Below are positions 24,380-39,120 of a stretch of 64,000 nt of DNA, piece after piece. Position numbers and translations under genes: made by a program. The DNA is taken from contig JAUJYZ010000439.1 of NCBI GenBank assembly GCA_033675265.1, positions 379,501-443,500 on the forward strand, written 5' to 3'. Under the pieces are notes generated by a model that saw only the letters and a list, made by a program, of their open reading frames with translations, was not told the DNA's origin and searched no databases. The first letter of the stretch is position 1. Every line of letters starts with the position of its first letter. The DNA is from Actinostola sp. cb2023 (taxonomy: Eukaryota > Cnidaria > Anthozoa > Actiniaria > Actinostolidae).

Positions 24380-26077
24380 ATGCTGGACAATTCCCAAGGA
24401 CTTCATATGTCGTGGTCAGTCATTGCATGGTTGTTGATCTGCATCGTTGGTTTCCTAGTCTTTGCTGCATACTTTATTGTGACCAATTCACGCTCAAGAA
24501 CCAAATGGTGGAGAGAGGGAGTGATATACCACATCTATCCAAGATCCTTTAATGACTCGAATGGAGACGGGAATGGTGACTTAAGAGGTATTCTCAATAA
24601 ATTAGACTATTTGGAGACGTTAGGAGTGAATGTCCTTTATCTCAGTCCAGTATTTCAATCCCCCATGATCGACAATGGTTATGATATTTCTGATTTCAAT
24701 GACATTAACCCACTCTTTGGAGACATGAACGACTTTGATGATCTTCTACATGCCGTGCATGACAGAGGCCTCAAACTTGTTCTAGATTTTGTTCCTAATC
24801 ATACTAGCGACCAACACCACTGGTTCCTAGAGAGTTGCAAAAGTAAAGAAAACAGAAAGAGAGATTGGTACATCTGGAAAGACCCGGCACAAGATGGGGG
24901 GCCACCAAATAACTGGGTGAGCGTCTTTGGTGGAAGTGCCTGGACGTATGACCCCACCACAGACCAGTACTATCTACATCAGTTCTATAAAGAACAACCA
25001 GATTTAAATTTTAGAGAACCTGCAGTAGTTGAGGCGATGAAAGGCGTGCTTAGGTTTTGGTTGGACAAAGGTGTAGATGGATTTCGTGTTGATGCTGTAC
25101 CACATTTATTCGAAGATGCAGACTTCAGAGACGAGCCAGTACTATCAGGCTATGATCCCAAGAACCCCAAATACGATGATTTAAAGCACATGTATACGTA
25201 TGACTTAGATGAGGTTCACAATGTTATTAGAGGGTGGAGAGAAGTGTGTGATCATTACAGAGATTCCTACCGACTTTTGTTTGGTGAGATATGTTCAGGT
25301 ACAGATGTCACTGTCAAGTATTATGGCAATGAGAAAAAGCATGAGCTCGACTTCCCATTTAATTTCACCCTTCTGGGGTTGAACACTGAAACTCTTACTG
25401 CAGCAGATATTCACAAAATGATTGTCGACTATCTCAGTTCTGTACCCAGTGGCGAATGGCCAAACTGGCTTCTTGGCAACCACGATGTTCCAAGAATTGG
25501 CACTAAAGTGGGTAACGATTATTTGGGTGCATGTCAGATCTTGCTACTAACTTTGCCAGGGACTCCTATCATGTATTATGGTGATGAGGTTGGAATGGTT
25601 AATGCTGATCTTGAGAAGAAGGCCATTCAAGATTACAGGGATCCTTATCGGACTCCATTACCATGGACCGCTTCCAAACATGCTGGCTTTTCAACTGGAA
25701 GAAAAACTTGGCTACCCATATACGAAGGCTTCAAGGACAACAATGTTCAAATTCATCAATTTAACTCCACTTCACTACTGAATCTTTGCCAGAAAATGCT
25801 TCACCTTCGTTGCAAAACCATGGCTTTCAAAGGCTTGCAGTTTGAAGTTGTGCATGTGGATTCATCAGTGCTTGCTTACAAAAGGTTTCACAAAAGGTCA
25901 GTGTATCTTGTGGTCCTTAATTTTGGAAGCGGGTTGTGGTGTGGAGCACTGGATAACATATATGGCCTGGGAACTGTGATGATTGATAGTACAACAATCA
26001 AAGCAAAAGGCACAAGAGTAAATGTCAAAGAAATAATGCTGTACAAAGGACATGCTCTTGTAATTAAGATGGACTAG
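24380..26077 (+). CDS. Type II membrane alpha-glucosidase/SLC3A-like protein, GH13 family
   Basis: A single-exon frame of 565 residues. A short cytosolic N terminus is followed by one transmembrane helix (about residues 11-34, SWSVIAWLLICIVGFLVF), then a GH13 (beta/alpha)8 domain starting at WWREGVIYHIYPRSF (about 43). GH13 signatures: DFVPNHTS (about 141), catalytic nucleophile Asp in GFRVDAV (about 233-239), acid/base Glu in LFGEIC (about 305), and transition-state Asp in LGNHDVPRI (about 366). A C-terminal beta domain follows. The overall type matches insect maltases and the rBAT (SLC3A1) transporter subunit. The juxtamembrane cysteine by which rBAT links to its light chain is not seen between the helix and the GH13 domain, and the catalytic triad is complete, so an active ectoenzyme hydrolysing alpha-glucosides is more likely than a transport chaperone. 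Absence of introns may reflect retroposition. Confidence 0.92.
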   Translation: MLDNSQGLHMSWSVIAWLLICIVGFLVFAAYFIVTNSRSRTKWWREGVIYHIYPRSFNDSNGDGNGDLRGILNKLDYLETLGVNVLYLSPVFQSPMIDNGYDISDFNDINPLFGDMNDFDDLLHAVHDRGLKLVLDFVPNHTSDQHHWFLESCKSKENRKRDWYIWKDPAQDGGPPNNWVSVFGGSAWTYDPTTDQYYLHQFYKEQPDLNFREPAVVEAMKGVLRFWLDKGVDGFRVDAVPHLFEDADFRDEPVLSGYDPKNPKYDDLKHMYTYDLDEVHNVIRGWREVCDHYRDSYRLLFGEICSGTDVTVKYYGNEKKHELDFPFNFTLLGLNTETLTAADIHKMIVDYLSSVPSGEWPNWLLGNHDVPRIGTKVGNDYLGACQILLLTLPGTPIMYYGDEVGMVNADLEKKAIQDYRDPYRTPLPWTASKHAGFSTGRKTWLPIYEGFKDNNVQIHQFNSTSLLNLCQKMLHLRCKTMAFKGLQFEVVHVDSSVLAYKRFHKRSVYLVVLNFGSGLWCGALDNIYGLGTVMIDSTTIKAKGTRVNVKEIMLYKGHALVIKMD

Positions 26078-26537
26078 AGGCACAGATACAAAACATTGCT
26101 GAAAACATGCAAAATTCCACACAAGTAAGGTCACTTGGTACTTCAATAACTTTGGCCACGACAATTGCAGAGGTGGACACACGCTGCAACAATATTGCCA
26201 GTAATATTGCGCACACTGTTGCATGGATAATTTGTACCTTAATTAAGACTTGTACATGTAAGACTCTTTGGATATCTTTTTATTATAGTGTAGAACATGG
26301 ACTACAGCTTACAATATAAATAAGATAAAGAACATTATTTTAAAAACAACTTTTTTAGTTTGTGCTGAATTACTTTTAATTATTAATGTTAATTATTAAT
26401 GATCAATTTAAAACTATTGACAGGACCTCTTCAGGAATTAATATTCTTAATCAGAATTTATTAAACTAAAGGTTTTTAATTAAATGTACAAATTTTATGA
26501 TGTAGAATTACAGGAATTGACAATGCAGAAACATTAA

Positions 26538-26804
26538 AGGAGCACTCTCACAGGTAATGCATTGCGCACCGTGTTATTGTTTACATACGGGATACTACTT
26601 AGATTTGACAAGAACGCACGTGAAAAGTACATGTGAAAAGTTCGCCTTTCGAATTCCGATACGGATCAGCAATGGTAAGTCCGGAGTTCTCCAGAGAAAC
26701 TCTTCCTTCTTGTGTGGTAAGTAGAAATCCGCCATTTTCGTATCATACGAAAATGGCGCTGAGTGGTTCAAGGCGCGCAATGCATTACCTGTGAGAGTGC
26801 TCCT
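26538..26804. mobile_element. TTAA-target MITE (piggyBac-like)
   Basis: Ends AGGAGCACTCTCACAGGTAA and its inverse, flanked by TTAA on both sides (26534-26537 and 26805-26808). 267 bp, about 34-bp inverted repeats, no ORF. Confidence 0.9.
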
Positions 26805-26891
26805 TTAAATATGCATTTGAAAAATATGTACAAATGTATATCACTTTCCTAATAATAATATTAGCATAAATGTGCTAGATTTTGAAATATA

Positions 26892-27164
26892 AGGAAGCGA
26901 TAACCCCACGTTAGAACACACTCAACCACTACAGAAAAATCTGAGCCCCAGGTGGGAAACGAACCCACGACCTGCCGATTTGCTAGACGGTTGCTCTACC
27001 ACTGAGCTACTGGACACTCTATGATTATCTGAGGGTTGAGTGTGATATAGCACTGAAATCCATCAGTGACGTGAAATCCATCAGTGACGTGAAATCCATC
27101 AGTGACGTGACTCAGATTTTTCTGTAGTGGTTGAGTGTGTTCTAATGTGGGGTTATCACTTCCT
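26892..27164. mobile_element. 273-bp TA-target MITE carrying a tRNA-like segment
   Basis: Inverted repeats of about 54 bp (AGGAAGCGATAACCCCACGT... at the left, inverse at the right) with TA flanks (26890-26891 and 27165-27166). Inside are a tRNA-like sequence on the minus strand (26943-27020) and three tandem copies of GAAATCCATCAGTGACGT (27056-27108). Confidence 0.92.
26943..27020 (-). pseudogene. tRNA-like sequence (degenerate, Ala-AGC-like)
   Basis: The minus strand reads AGCTCAGTGGTAGAGC (perfect 4-bp D stem, A-box match) and GTGGGTTCGTTTCCCAC (perfect T stem, B-box match). The candidate anticodon loop is CTAGCAA, but the anticodon stem has a mismatch and the acceptor stem (GAGTGTC/GGGGCTC) has a mismatch and two G-T pairs. 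It is more likely a captured or pseudo tRNA than a functional gene. Confidence 0.55.
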
Positions 27165-27450
27165 TATTCATTTATATGTATAATTCACTGTTCTATTTTG
27201 AAATATCTAATTAAAGAAATTAATAAATTCATTCTTGTATGGATAGGTTCCCATTTTCCAGAAAAAAACACACAGACACTATCCATACGTGTAAGGTGAC
27301 CTTAATGGAGCCTGTGCAATTAGTGTGCACAGACAATGATGTTAACAAACACTGTAACATCATAGATAACACTATGTAAAGCAGTTGTCTTTGCATTTGA
27401 TTTGGTGCATTGTATACGATTCTCTACTTAGTCATATTTACTTTTGCTTT

Positions 27451-31027
<3,577 letters not shown>

Positions 31028-31340
31028 CAACTAACTCTTGTACTTGAAAATCGCGAATCTATAACATATTTTCACAACGAAAAAAACTGTGTTCATTTTT
31101 TTAAACTTTTTTTTAACAGTCCGTCCACCATTTTGAAGGCCAGGACACTAAGCTAGAACGTAAAACAGCTGACCACCAGGTAACGCTGGCGCATCTTTAG
31201 TTTGACATCGATATTTTGAGTGATGATGACTTTCGTTTAGTTTGGCTCAGATTTCAGATATTACTTAGATTCTTGCGAAATGGTATCGGAAGATTACTCC
31301 ACTCTATGCAGTTAATGATATCTGAACTACGAGGAGCACA
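31028..31340. promoter_or_regulatory. Shared divergent promoter region of METTL9 and TMEM64
   Basis: The two start codons are 313 bp apart on opposite strands, so both promoters must lie here or inside unrecognised 5' exons. I see no TATA box in a convincing place. CACCATTTTGAAGG at about 31127 is a weak YY1-like CCAT element. Bidirectional use is inferred from geometry only. Confidence 0.5.
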
Positions 31341-33964
31341 ATGGTCTTCCAGTATGGCCAAAAATGTACTGAACAGATTCGTTCCGGTGCCGAGAAATGC
31401 CTCGGTGAATCCACCACGTTTGACCAAGTTATCAGCACAAAACACACCAAAGCTCGTTGTCTACAAGTCTCTGGGACAGCACTGTTCTTGGTAGTTCTAG
31501 CCATATCCCTTGCGTACGTGTGTAGACACTATTTAAAGGATTTGTTAGAATGGATACAGAATCTAGACGAGTGGCAAGGCGTGTTGCTGTTTGTAGCAAT
31601 GTTCACGCTCGTTTCTTTCCCCATGACTTGGGGTTACATTGTTCTCAACGTCGCCGCCGGTTATCTGTACGGGTTTGTTTATGGTTTGGCCGTCGTGTTT
31701 ATATCAGCGACTTCTGGAGTTTCAGTTTCTTTTATTGTATGTCGACGTTATATGAAAGACTGGGTTAGTTCAACTTTGGAATCAGAGACTTTCAAAGCCG
31801 TTTTACGTGTAGTGGAAGGTACTAGAGGTTACAAAGTCATAGCTTTAACACGCCTTACACCCATACCGTTTGGACTTCAAAATGGCTTATTCGCGGTGAG
31901 TCTACTGTTAATTTGACTTTCTTGAATGTCTGTCTTGTCCCGCTATTCTGTCAATTGCTCAACAATAAACATTTACTGTAAACTTGTGCTCCATTGTCAA
32001 TATGGACAACACCCACCCAATCACCCCTCATTTCACATTCAAACGCCGCGATTTTGTTCTTTTTTCTTGTACTTTATATTTCTTCATGCGTGACACATGT
32101 TGCTTTAAAATGTTAAGTTAAAAAGACAGCTTAAGGAATGTTTTTCTAGGTTATCTTTTTGTACTTTTGCAATATTTACACAATCAGTCGAGTATACGTA
32201 AGTTTACTGTGTACATGTCATGTACCACCCACCAGCAGGTGTGGCAGATGCATGGCAGAAGTCCAACACGAGAAACGATATTCATTTCTATTAGCAGAGT
32301 GCTCATGATGTTCAATGCTATCTGATTTAATTAAAAAAATACTTGTTCTAAAATATTATTCAAAATATTCAAAAAAAAGTGTAATCAGCAGGCTACTGTA
32401 ACATTTCGTGTCTATTGATAAACACCATGAATATGCCACCTTTTGAGGTATTTCAATCCTTTCCTGTCATGATATAGTCCCTTGCAATAATATCATTCCA
32501 AACAAATGCTTCTCAATAGCCTTTATCTTCAGATATGCAAACAAGAGATAAAGCTATTTAGTATATTCACAATATTCAAAGGCAGACTTCCTTCAAAGAC
32601 TAAATAAAAGAACTAATTCATATCAAGAAATCCCCCATGGGAAGCTGCTTTTAGTATATAATTTATCAATAATCCTACACTTGTCTGGGCCTGTACTGAC
32701 ACCATACCTTCAGCATTAATTATTATTTATTAGTATTTTAAAGGACACATTTAAAGATGAATATATTTGAGATCCTTTGAAGACAAGATTTAGCACCCTC
32801 CATTATTTATTATATATTTTTATGCAACACATAAAATTTGCAGTCTGTTATTGTTACTGATGGAGCAGTTTTTTTTTTTTTGATTAGTTACATCAATAAT
32901 AAAATTATTATTATTGTAGAACTGGAAGGTGAGGTCAACCACAAACCAAAGACCTGCTTGTACTTCATTACATGGCATTCTTATACAGTATAATAATAAT
33001 GGTTTATTTAAAAAAAATACCTTCGCATTTAAAAGTGAATTGCGGCTTGAAATTTACAAGGATATAAAAAGTTATGATATTTTAGACTTACAATAAATAT
33101 GAAAACTATAAAATGGCTATGCATTAAAAGATACACAGAGACTGGGTTACAAATATTATATATTTATAGTAAATATAAATCTATTAGACTCTTGATGATA
33201 CCTGGGCCGGGTTGTTCGAAAGGTGATAAGCGCTAATCCAGGATTAAATCTTAAGAAAACTATTCACATGTGAAGATAACATGTTTATCTTCACGTGTGA
33301 AGATATCAATTTTTCGAAGGAGAGAAATATAGATATTTCATCGATAATTATATAATAAATAAATCTATTAGACACTAATCCAGGATTAGCAATAATCACC
33401 TTTCGAACAACAGGGCCCTGATCAATGGGTGCGGGGTGGATTGTAAACTCTAGAAACATCAAGTTGATATTCTTCTTCTTCTTCTTCTTCTTATATGATT
33501 CATATGTTTAGATAGTTTACTGCAAATGGAGTTTTGTGATTTATAATCATATTTTGGTTTCTTTTCTATAGTCAACAAATATTACTCTACCAAAGTATGT
33601 GATCTCGTCATCCCTTGGGCTTCTACCTACTCAGGCACTTAATGCTTACATGGGATCAACGTTGAGATCTTTAGAAGACGTCATGTCAGAACAGTCTGGA
33701 GGATATATCATTTTATTTGCTCAAGTAATTATAGGTATATTATTAATGTCGTATGTTATACGAAGGGCTAGACGAGAACTCAACAAAACTTGTGAGGAAT
33801 CAGAAAAAGAATTGCAGCTCAATAGTGATATAGAAGCACAGAAAAATACCCAAGAAAAGCCAAAGAACTCAAAGAACAAATTTAAAAAGTCCCATAGAAA
33901 ATCTCATTCTGCATCTGCGATTTTGATCAATGAAATACATTCTGATGATTCAAGAACAGCATAA
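31341..33964 (+). CDS. TMEM64: TMEM64, TVP38/VTT-domain multipass membrane protein (2 exons)
   Basis: Exons 31341-31895 and 33572-33964 join in phase 0 to 948 nt (315 residues). TMEM64 is an ER membrane protein of the VTT/DedA-like superfamily, reported to affect calcium signalling and Wnt output. Hydrophobic segments lie at about residues 48-67, 83-103 and 108-140, and again at about 235-255. Family blocks are FTLVSFPMTWGYIVLNVAAGYLYG, the ALTRLTPIPFGLQNGLF motif that ends exon 1, then PKYVISSSLGLLPTQALNAYMGSTLRSLEDV and a last helix. The tail is lysine- and glutamate-rich, unlike human. An overlapping frame from 31216 has no family resemblance and is not used. The 1.7-kb intron holds one MITE. 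Confidence 0.93.
33204..33418. mobile_element. MITE with GTTGTTCGAAAGGTGAT ends in the TMEM64 intron
   Basis: GGGCCGGGTTGTTCGAAAGG at the left and CCTTTCGAACAACAGGGCCC at the right, with CTAATCCAGGATTA on both sides inside. About 215 bp. Confidence 0.8.
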
Positions 33965-34134
33965 AACTATTGTACGATGTACCTAGACATTTATCTGTCA
34001 AATTGATGTAGAAAATTGCAAGGATGTCACTCCTGGTATTGGTAAACACAAGATGACACAGAAGACATGGAAGATTGATTCTATAGATCTTTTGCATAAT
34101 GCGTATAAATCATATTCAGATACATGTACCTGTA

Positions 34135-34470
34135 GAGTTGTTTTCGTATGAGTGGGAAACCTATGGCACAGAGTTACAGTTACGGTATGGAATCGAAGAC
34201 ATTCATTCAACACAAACACAGTGTGCAAAATCATTGCTCAACCAATCAGAATGCTTGGACATGACATCGTCATGGCACAGTACCATCACCGCAGGGGCGG
34301 ATCCAGGATTGTTTTAGGAGGGGGTGCACCATTTATGATCAGGACGTACACAAACTCGAGCACCTATAACGTAGTAGATATCAGCTCATCCAGGGGAGTG
34401 CGAACCCCCTGAACTCACCACATGGCACAAACTGTACCATAACTACTTCCCACTCATACGAAAACTACTC
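34135..34470. mobile_element. CGTTTTCGTATGA-family MITE carrying an inserted repeat
   Basis: GAGTTGTTTTCGTATGAGTG at 34135 and its inverse near 34451-34470. Its interior (CATTGCTCAACCAATCAGAA) matches 16570-16776, but a GCAGGGGCGGATCCAGGATT segment at about 34292-34412 is extra and is probably a separate insertion. Confidence 0.8.
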
Positions 34471-34688
34471 TCTGTATCTACATTTACATAGAGTCCATTC
34501 ATCAATGCCTTAAAATTATTGATGCCATTTAGCATCCAGGATTATCATTCCTTGAAGCAGATTGTAAATAGATTTAACACTGTCTTGTTGATGTGTTCCT
34601 GACTCGATAGAATGTTTAAAATCACAGTCTGTTGATAGAAAATGTTGTTTTTCTTTGAAAATATTGAAAGGTAATAATTATTGTTGCA

Positions 34689-35249
34689 ATTGAAGGGGTC
34701 CCTGCAAGAACAGAGTAAGTGACTTGTGATCAAAATCCAAATTCTCCTTTGAAAATCAAAGAATCTCGAGGAGAATATATCAAGTTGCAATGTATAGTTG
34801 TTAGTGTAACGTGCAATTTTACTGTATTTGTAACGTCTCAGGCTGAGCTTGTTTGGACTTCGAGTCGGTTCTCAGTCAGATTGTGTTTTAACTTAAAAGT
34901 TATTAAATAAATACAGTCATTTGCAAAAATTCTGGCCGCCACGATATATCAATATATCGGGTGCATTATGGGTAATTAAATAATCGAAAATTCCCCTTAA
35001 AGCGGGCTTTAAAGCCAGCAAAGTTGGTAGAAATATTTAGTATAATGTTTATTTTAGTCTTACGTTTGTTGTTTGTAAATTTTGCTTCATTTAATAGTAT
35101 TAGTGATGCACCCGATATATTGATATATTGATATATCGTGGCGGCCAGAATTTTTGCAAATGACTGTAATAATAATAATATATATATATTATTATTAGAA
35201 TTTTGATCAGAGATCACTTACGTTGTTCTTGCAGGGAGCCCTTCAATTT
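34689..35249. mobile_element. GCAGGGAGCCCTT-family MITE interrupted by another MITE
   Basis: Outer ends AATTGAAGGGGTCCCTGCAA and its near inverse TTGCAGGGAGCCCTTCAATT, each followed by TGATCAAAAT. The interior is split by the 34914-35166 element. Confidence 0.85.
34914..35166. mobile_element. TA-target MITE nested in the 34689-35249 element
   Basis: CAGTCATTTGCAAAAATTCT with exact inverse, TA on both sides (34912-34913 and 35167-35168), 253 bp. Inverted repeats exceed 50 bp and include GATATATCAATATATCG. Confidence 0.92.
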
Positions 35250-35521
35250 ACTGATCAAACAAAATTGGATTTATGAACACAAAAGCATTTTTTTAATTTA
35301 CAGAAAACTTAAAATAACTTTGAATTTTGAAATTAAGATTAAAATAATATACATTTTCAAAAACTTTATTTATGTGTGTGTTATGGTTTTAAATAGTACT
35401 CAACTGCTAGAGACAGGGATTTTTTAAAACCTGTGAACAATAATGCTTGTTAATTATCTTATAGTCCAACAGACATGAAAGAAAACAATGAAATTCCTGT
35501 CCAATACCAATAATATTAGTA

Positions 35522-35805
35522 TATAGCTAATTGCATAATCGTTGTCGGGTGGAAAATCATGAAAGCTATGACTGAAAGGAATTCTGGGAAATTAAAACTC
35601 TCAAATAACACCGTCAAATGATCGACCTTTTTATCCAGACTTGTAGGATCTTAGTTAAATAGCTCATATATCTTCAAAACTACAAGAACATTGAATATAT
35701 CTGTATGTAATGCAGGTCATGAACTGATTTCCCATCCATCCTTGCGGTCTCGGCTTCTATGATTTATGATTTTCAACCCGACAACGATTATGCAATTAGC
35801 TATAT
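35522..35805. mobile_element. Inverted-repeat element with TATAGCTAATTGCATAATCG ends
   Basis: TATAGCTAATTGCATAATCG-TTGTCGGGT at the left; its inverse ends at about 35805, where it runs directly into the 73-bp tandem array. Confidence 0.8.
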
Positions 35806-36455
35806 ACCAACTCATGAACCTACATACATCGTGCAATATGATTGGTTCTCTATCTCGGGCTATTCGACATTAGTATATACCAACTCATGAACCTACTACA
35901 TACATCGTGCAATCTGATTGGTTCTCTATCTCGGGCTATTCGACATTAGTATATACCAACTCATGAACCTACATACATCGTGCATATGATTGGTTCTCTA
36001 TCTCGGGCTATTCGACATTAGTATATACCAACTCATAAACCTACATACATCGTGCAATATGATTGGTTCTCTATCTCGGGCTATTCGACATTAGTATATA
36101 CCAACTCATGAACCTACATACATCATGCAATCTGATTGGTTCTCTATCTCGGGCTATTCGACATTAGTATATACCAACTCATGAACCTACATACATCATG
36201 CAATATGATTGGTTCTCTATCTCGGGCTATTCGACATTAGCTATATACCAACTCATGAACCTACATACATCGTGCAATCTGATTGGTTCTCTATCTCGGG
36301 CTATTCGACGTTAGTATATACCAACTCATGAACCTACATACATCATGCAATATGATTGGTTCTCTATCTCGGGCTATTCGACATTAGCTATATACCAACT
36401 CATGAACCTACATACATCGTGCAATCTGATTGGTTCTCTATCTCAAGGATATTCA
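35800..36455. repeat. 73-bp minisatellite, about 9 copies
   Basis: Unit TATATACCAACTCATGAACC...GATTGGTTCTCTATCTCGGG-CTATTCGACATTAG. Copies start about every 72-74 bp from 35802 to 36388 and differ by few bases. The first base pairs of each unit equal the right terminus of the adjacent element, so the array probably grew from its edge. Confidence 0.92.
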
Positions 36456-36584
36456 ACGTTATCCACTCAGGATAATGTGGCTGACAAGATGATGGGTATA
36501 ATCTCTTGTCCTTTAATTTGAAAAGCAAATATTACTGTTTGATATTGAAGTATTATTTTGAAGTTCCTGAGTTGGTAAATACTA

Positions 36585-36870
36585 AAACAATAAGTTATTC
36601 ACCTCAGGCTTAGTGGATATAGACCTCTTTAGCTTGTATGCAAATTGCCCATTTCAAACCATGTGATGTAAACATGATATTCTCTGGAGAATTGTTTCTT
36701 TATATTTCTGAAATTTATTCATTCATATTGAAAGGACTAATTCTCCAGATAACACTAAGCTTATATGTTTACATCACATGGTTTGAAATGGGCAATTTAC
36801 ATGCGAAGCTAAAGAGGTCTATTGTTGAATATTTACCGAGACGAACAATATCCACTTTGCCTTCGGCGAA
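36585..36870. mobile_element. Inverted-repeat element with TAGACCTCTTTAGC arms
   Basis: TATAGACCTCTTTAGCTTGT...CCATTTCAAACCATGTGATG at the left is mirrored around 36765-36822. The outer part of the left arm seems to have lost a piece relative to the right arm. Confidence 0.78.
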
Positions 36871-37040
36871 TTATTGTTGTTAGCTATTATGCTAATATTT
36901 ATTTAACTATAATAATCATTCTATCCAACATATAAATACAGGAATGGAATCTCCCCTCTGACAACCAAGTAATAATAATGTCTTTGTCTTGTTTTGCTCT
37001 CTTCTTCTCACTCATGACAACCATTCACAACCCACTGAGC

Positions 37041-37345
37041 CACAGGCAGCTCAATCATTGCTTCTGAGGAATCAATAAAAATATATTAATTTGCATGTGC
37101 AGGACTTTTTTTGAAAGGTTTCCTGTGGTAGAGCATGCATGCGCAAATACAGCATTTCTGCAGGCGTGTCCTGTCCTACGGGATGTGCACAGGGAGCCCA
37201 ACATAATACAGTACTAACAGGGAGCCCAACATAATAAGTATTGTGCATGCGCGATCCACCACAGGAAACCCTTCAAAACAAGGCATGCACATGCAAAGTT
37301 AATATATCTTTATTGATTCCTCAAGCAATGGTTGGGCTGCCTGTG
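37041..37345. mobile_element. CACAGG-ended element (305 bp)
   Basis: Left CACAGGCAGCTCAATCATTG, right CAATGGTTGGGCTGCCTGTG; inside are inverted TGAGGAATCAATAAA arms and CACAGGGAGCCCAACATAAT repeats. Same ends as 58402-60377. Flanking 7-mers do not match here. Confidence 0.8.
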
Positions 37346-37557
37346 ACCTGCTATAACGTACATTCATTAACCAGAAAGACTGCAGTCCCTCTTTTCCCTC
37401 TTCACCAAGTCTGGAGGGAAAAGGAGTAGAGGGACTGTTTGCAGACTAGAAAGACTGTATTATATCAAACATTAGAAAGAGTGCTTCCTCTGATTTCCAA
37501 GCGACAAAAATGAGTTTAACCAACATTTCTTCCTTTCCATTAATTTCTTCAATAATG

Positions 37558-37645
37558 AATTTTTTTAATTTTTTTAAATTTTTTTAATTTTTTTTAATTT
37601 TTTTAATTTTTTTTAATTTTTTTAATTTTTTAATTTTATTATTAA
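37558..37645. repeat. (TTTTTTTAA)n low-complexity tract
   Basis: About nine units of T6-8 followed by AA. Confidence 0.9.
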
Positions 37646-38435
37646 TGAATTTCCATTCCCCTGGGAATAATTGAAGGCCAGGAATTATGGGAAATGTTCA
37701 CAGCTGATCAAGGACGGATGACAAACATGCTCACTTCACTTCTAGAATAACAGGTCAGTAACTTAGAAAAGGAATATGTGGATTGTGTTGAAAGGTATAC
37801 CAAAAAAGCCCTTGTAACTACATACATGTACAACTAGTTACCATTAACTAAAATTCATGCTTTCAAAGTAGTTTAGAACTGACAACAAAACAGTACATGT
37901 GACATTGAATATTTGCCTGAATATCCGGCATGACCTTGGTGTAGAACCACCTTACACAATGTACATACAAACACTGTATCACTAATTTTCAAAATAACCA
38001 CATGTGGATTCATCAATCCAGTACTAGTACTGCAAAGGGTTTAGAGATCTTTAGAACTTAGAACGAAGTGATTGATACACGCAGTAAAGAGAAAAATCAG
38101 TTACGTCAGTTGTGAACTGAGTCTCCAATATTCAGTATTTTATTTGTGGTCTATAACTAGACATGAGGATACCCAAGCTTGCCAAGCATCACAAGTTTAA
38201 GTAAATCCTTCATTCTTAGTTTCTAAAATTAATAATAATCATAATAAATAGATATAGGTACATTTATTATTCCCTTATGGAATGACAGATTGCATAAAAA
38301 TATTTACTGGTAAAAAGTCATGAATGAACATGTTTCAAGCCAAAACAAGAATAAGTTCAATTTCTTGTGACACTATATTTCATGGTTTAAGTGTTTGTGC
38401 ATGTACTCTAAATAACTTGGTTGCTGTTGTAACTA

Positions 38436-38576
38436 GAGTGGTTTTCATAAACCCGTGAAATACACTTAGTGTATTTAGCACTACTTCACTCTAATTCTTT
38501 TGTTTTCTATTGTGTTTATCTGACTATTACACCTCTAATTAGTACACTTTGTTTCACGGGTTAATGAAAACCACTC
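38436..38576. mobile_element. TA-target MITE (141 bp)
   Basis: GAGTGGTTTTCATAAACCCG and its near inverse, TA flanks at 38434-38435 and 38577-38578. Confidence 0.88.
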
Positions 38577-38762
38577 TATATGCTTTGACTGGGTATACAT
38601 TTTTGATCATAAAACAATAGCTCGTAACATACGGTATCAATATATTAAGATTAAAAAAAATTGTTTTACTCTTTCCACCATTTGAACTACTGCATGAGCA
38701 GTAAAAACATGTCTGAACTTGGGCTCTGGACTTGTGGTACTTTTGCAATAGAATTCTGTATA

Positions 38763-39034
38763 CAGTCATTCTCAAAAAGGTTGTCCAGATGAAAAGACTA
38801 CAATACTACAATAAAGTCACGTGATTCATTATGTATTCAATTTCTGCGCGCGGAACTGCGAGTTGACCGATACCAATGCCATTACATTCAGTTCTCACAA
38901 TGCCATGTACGCATACTTTTGCATCTCAAATTGAAATTCCATGCGAGGAAATTGAATACATAATGAATCACATGACTTTTTTATATTGTAGTATTGTAGT
39001 CTTTTCATCAGGACAACCTTTTTGAGAATGACTG
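38763..39034. mobile_element. TA-target MITE (272 bp) with about 85-bp inverted repeats
   Basis: CAGTCATTCTCAAAAAGGTT and its inverse, TA flanks at 38761-38762 and 39035-39036. The CAGTCATT start is shared with the 34914-35166 element. Confidence 0.92.
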
Positions 39035-39120
39035 TATATCAGTTATATTGATTGAATGATAGAATTCTGCTGCAAACTTACCAGTGAAGACATAGTAATG
39101 AAAATAATGGTAGCAAAAAC

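Noticed and set aside
26943..27020. Functional tRNA-Ala gene
   Set aside because: Mismatches in acceptor and anticodon stems and its location inside a MITE argue for a pseudo-tRNA.
31216..31494. 92-residue frame overlapping TMEM64 exon 1
   Set aside because: Different frame from the conserved TMEM64 sequence and no family resemblance.
35800..36455. CRISPR-like array from regular direct repeats
   Set aside because: Units are contiguous 73-bp copies with no unique spacers, in an animal genome.
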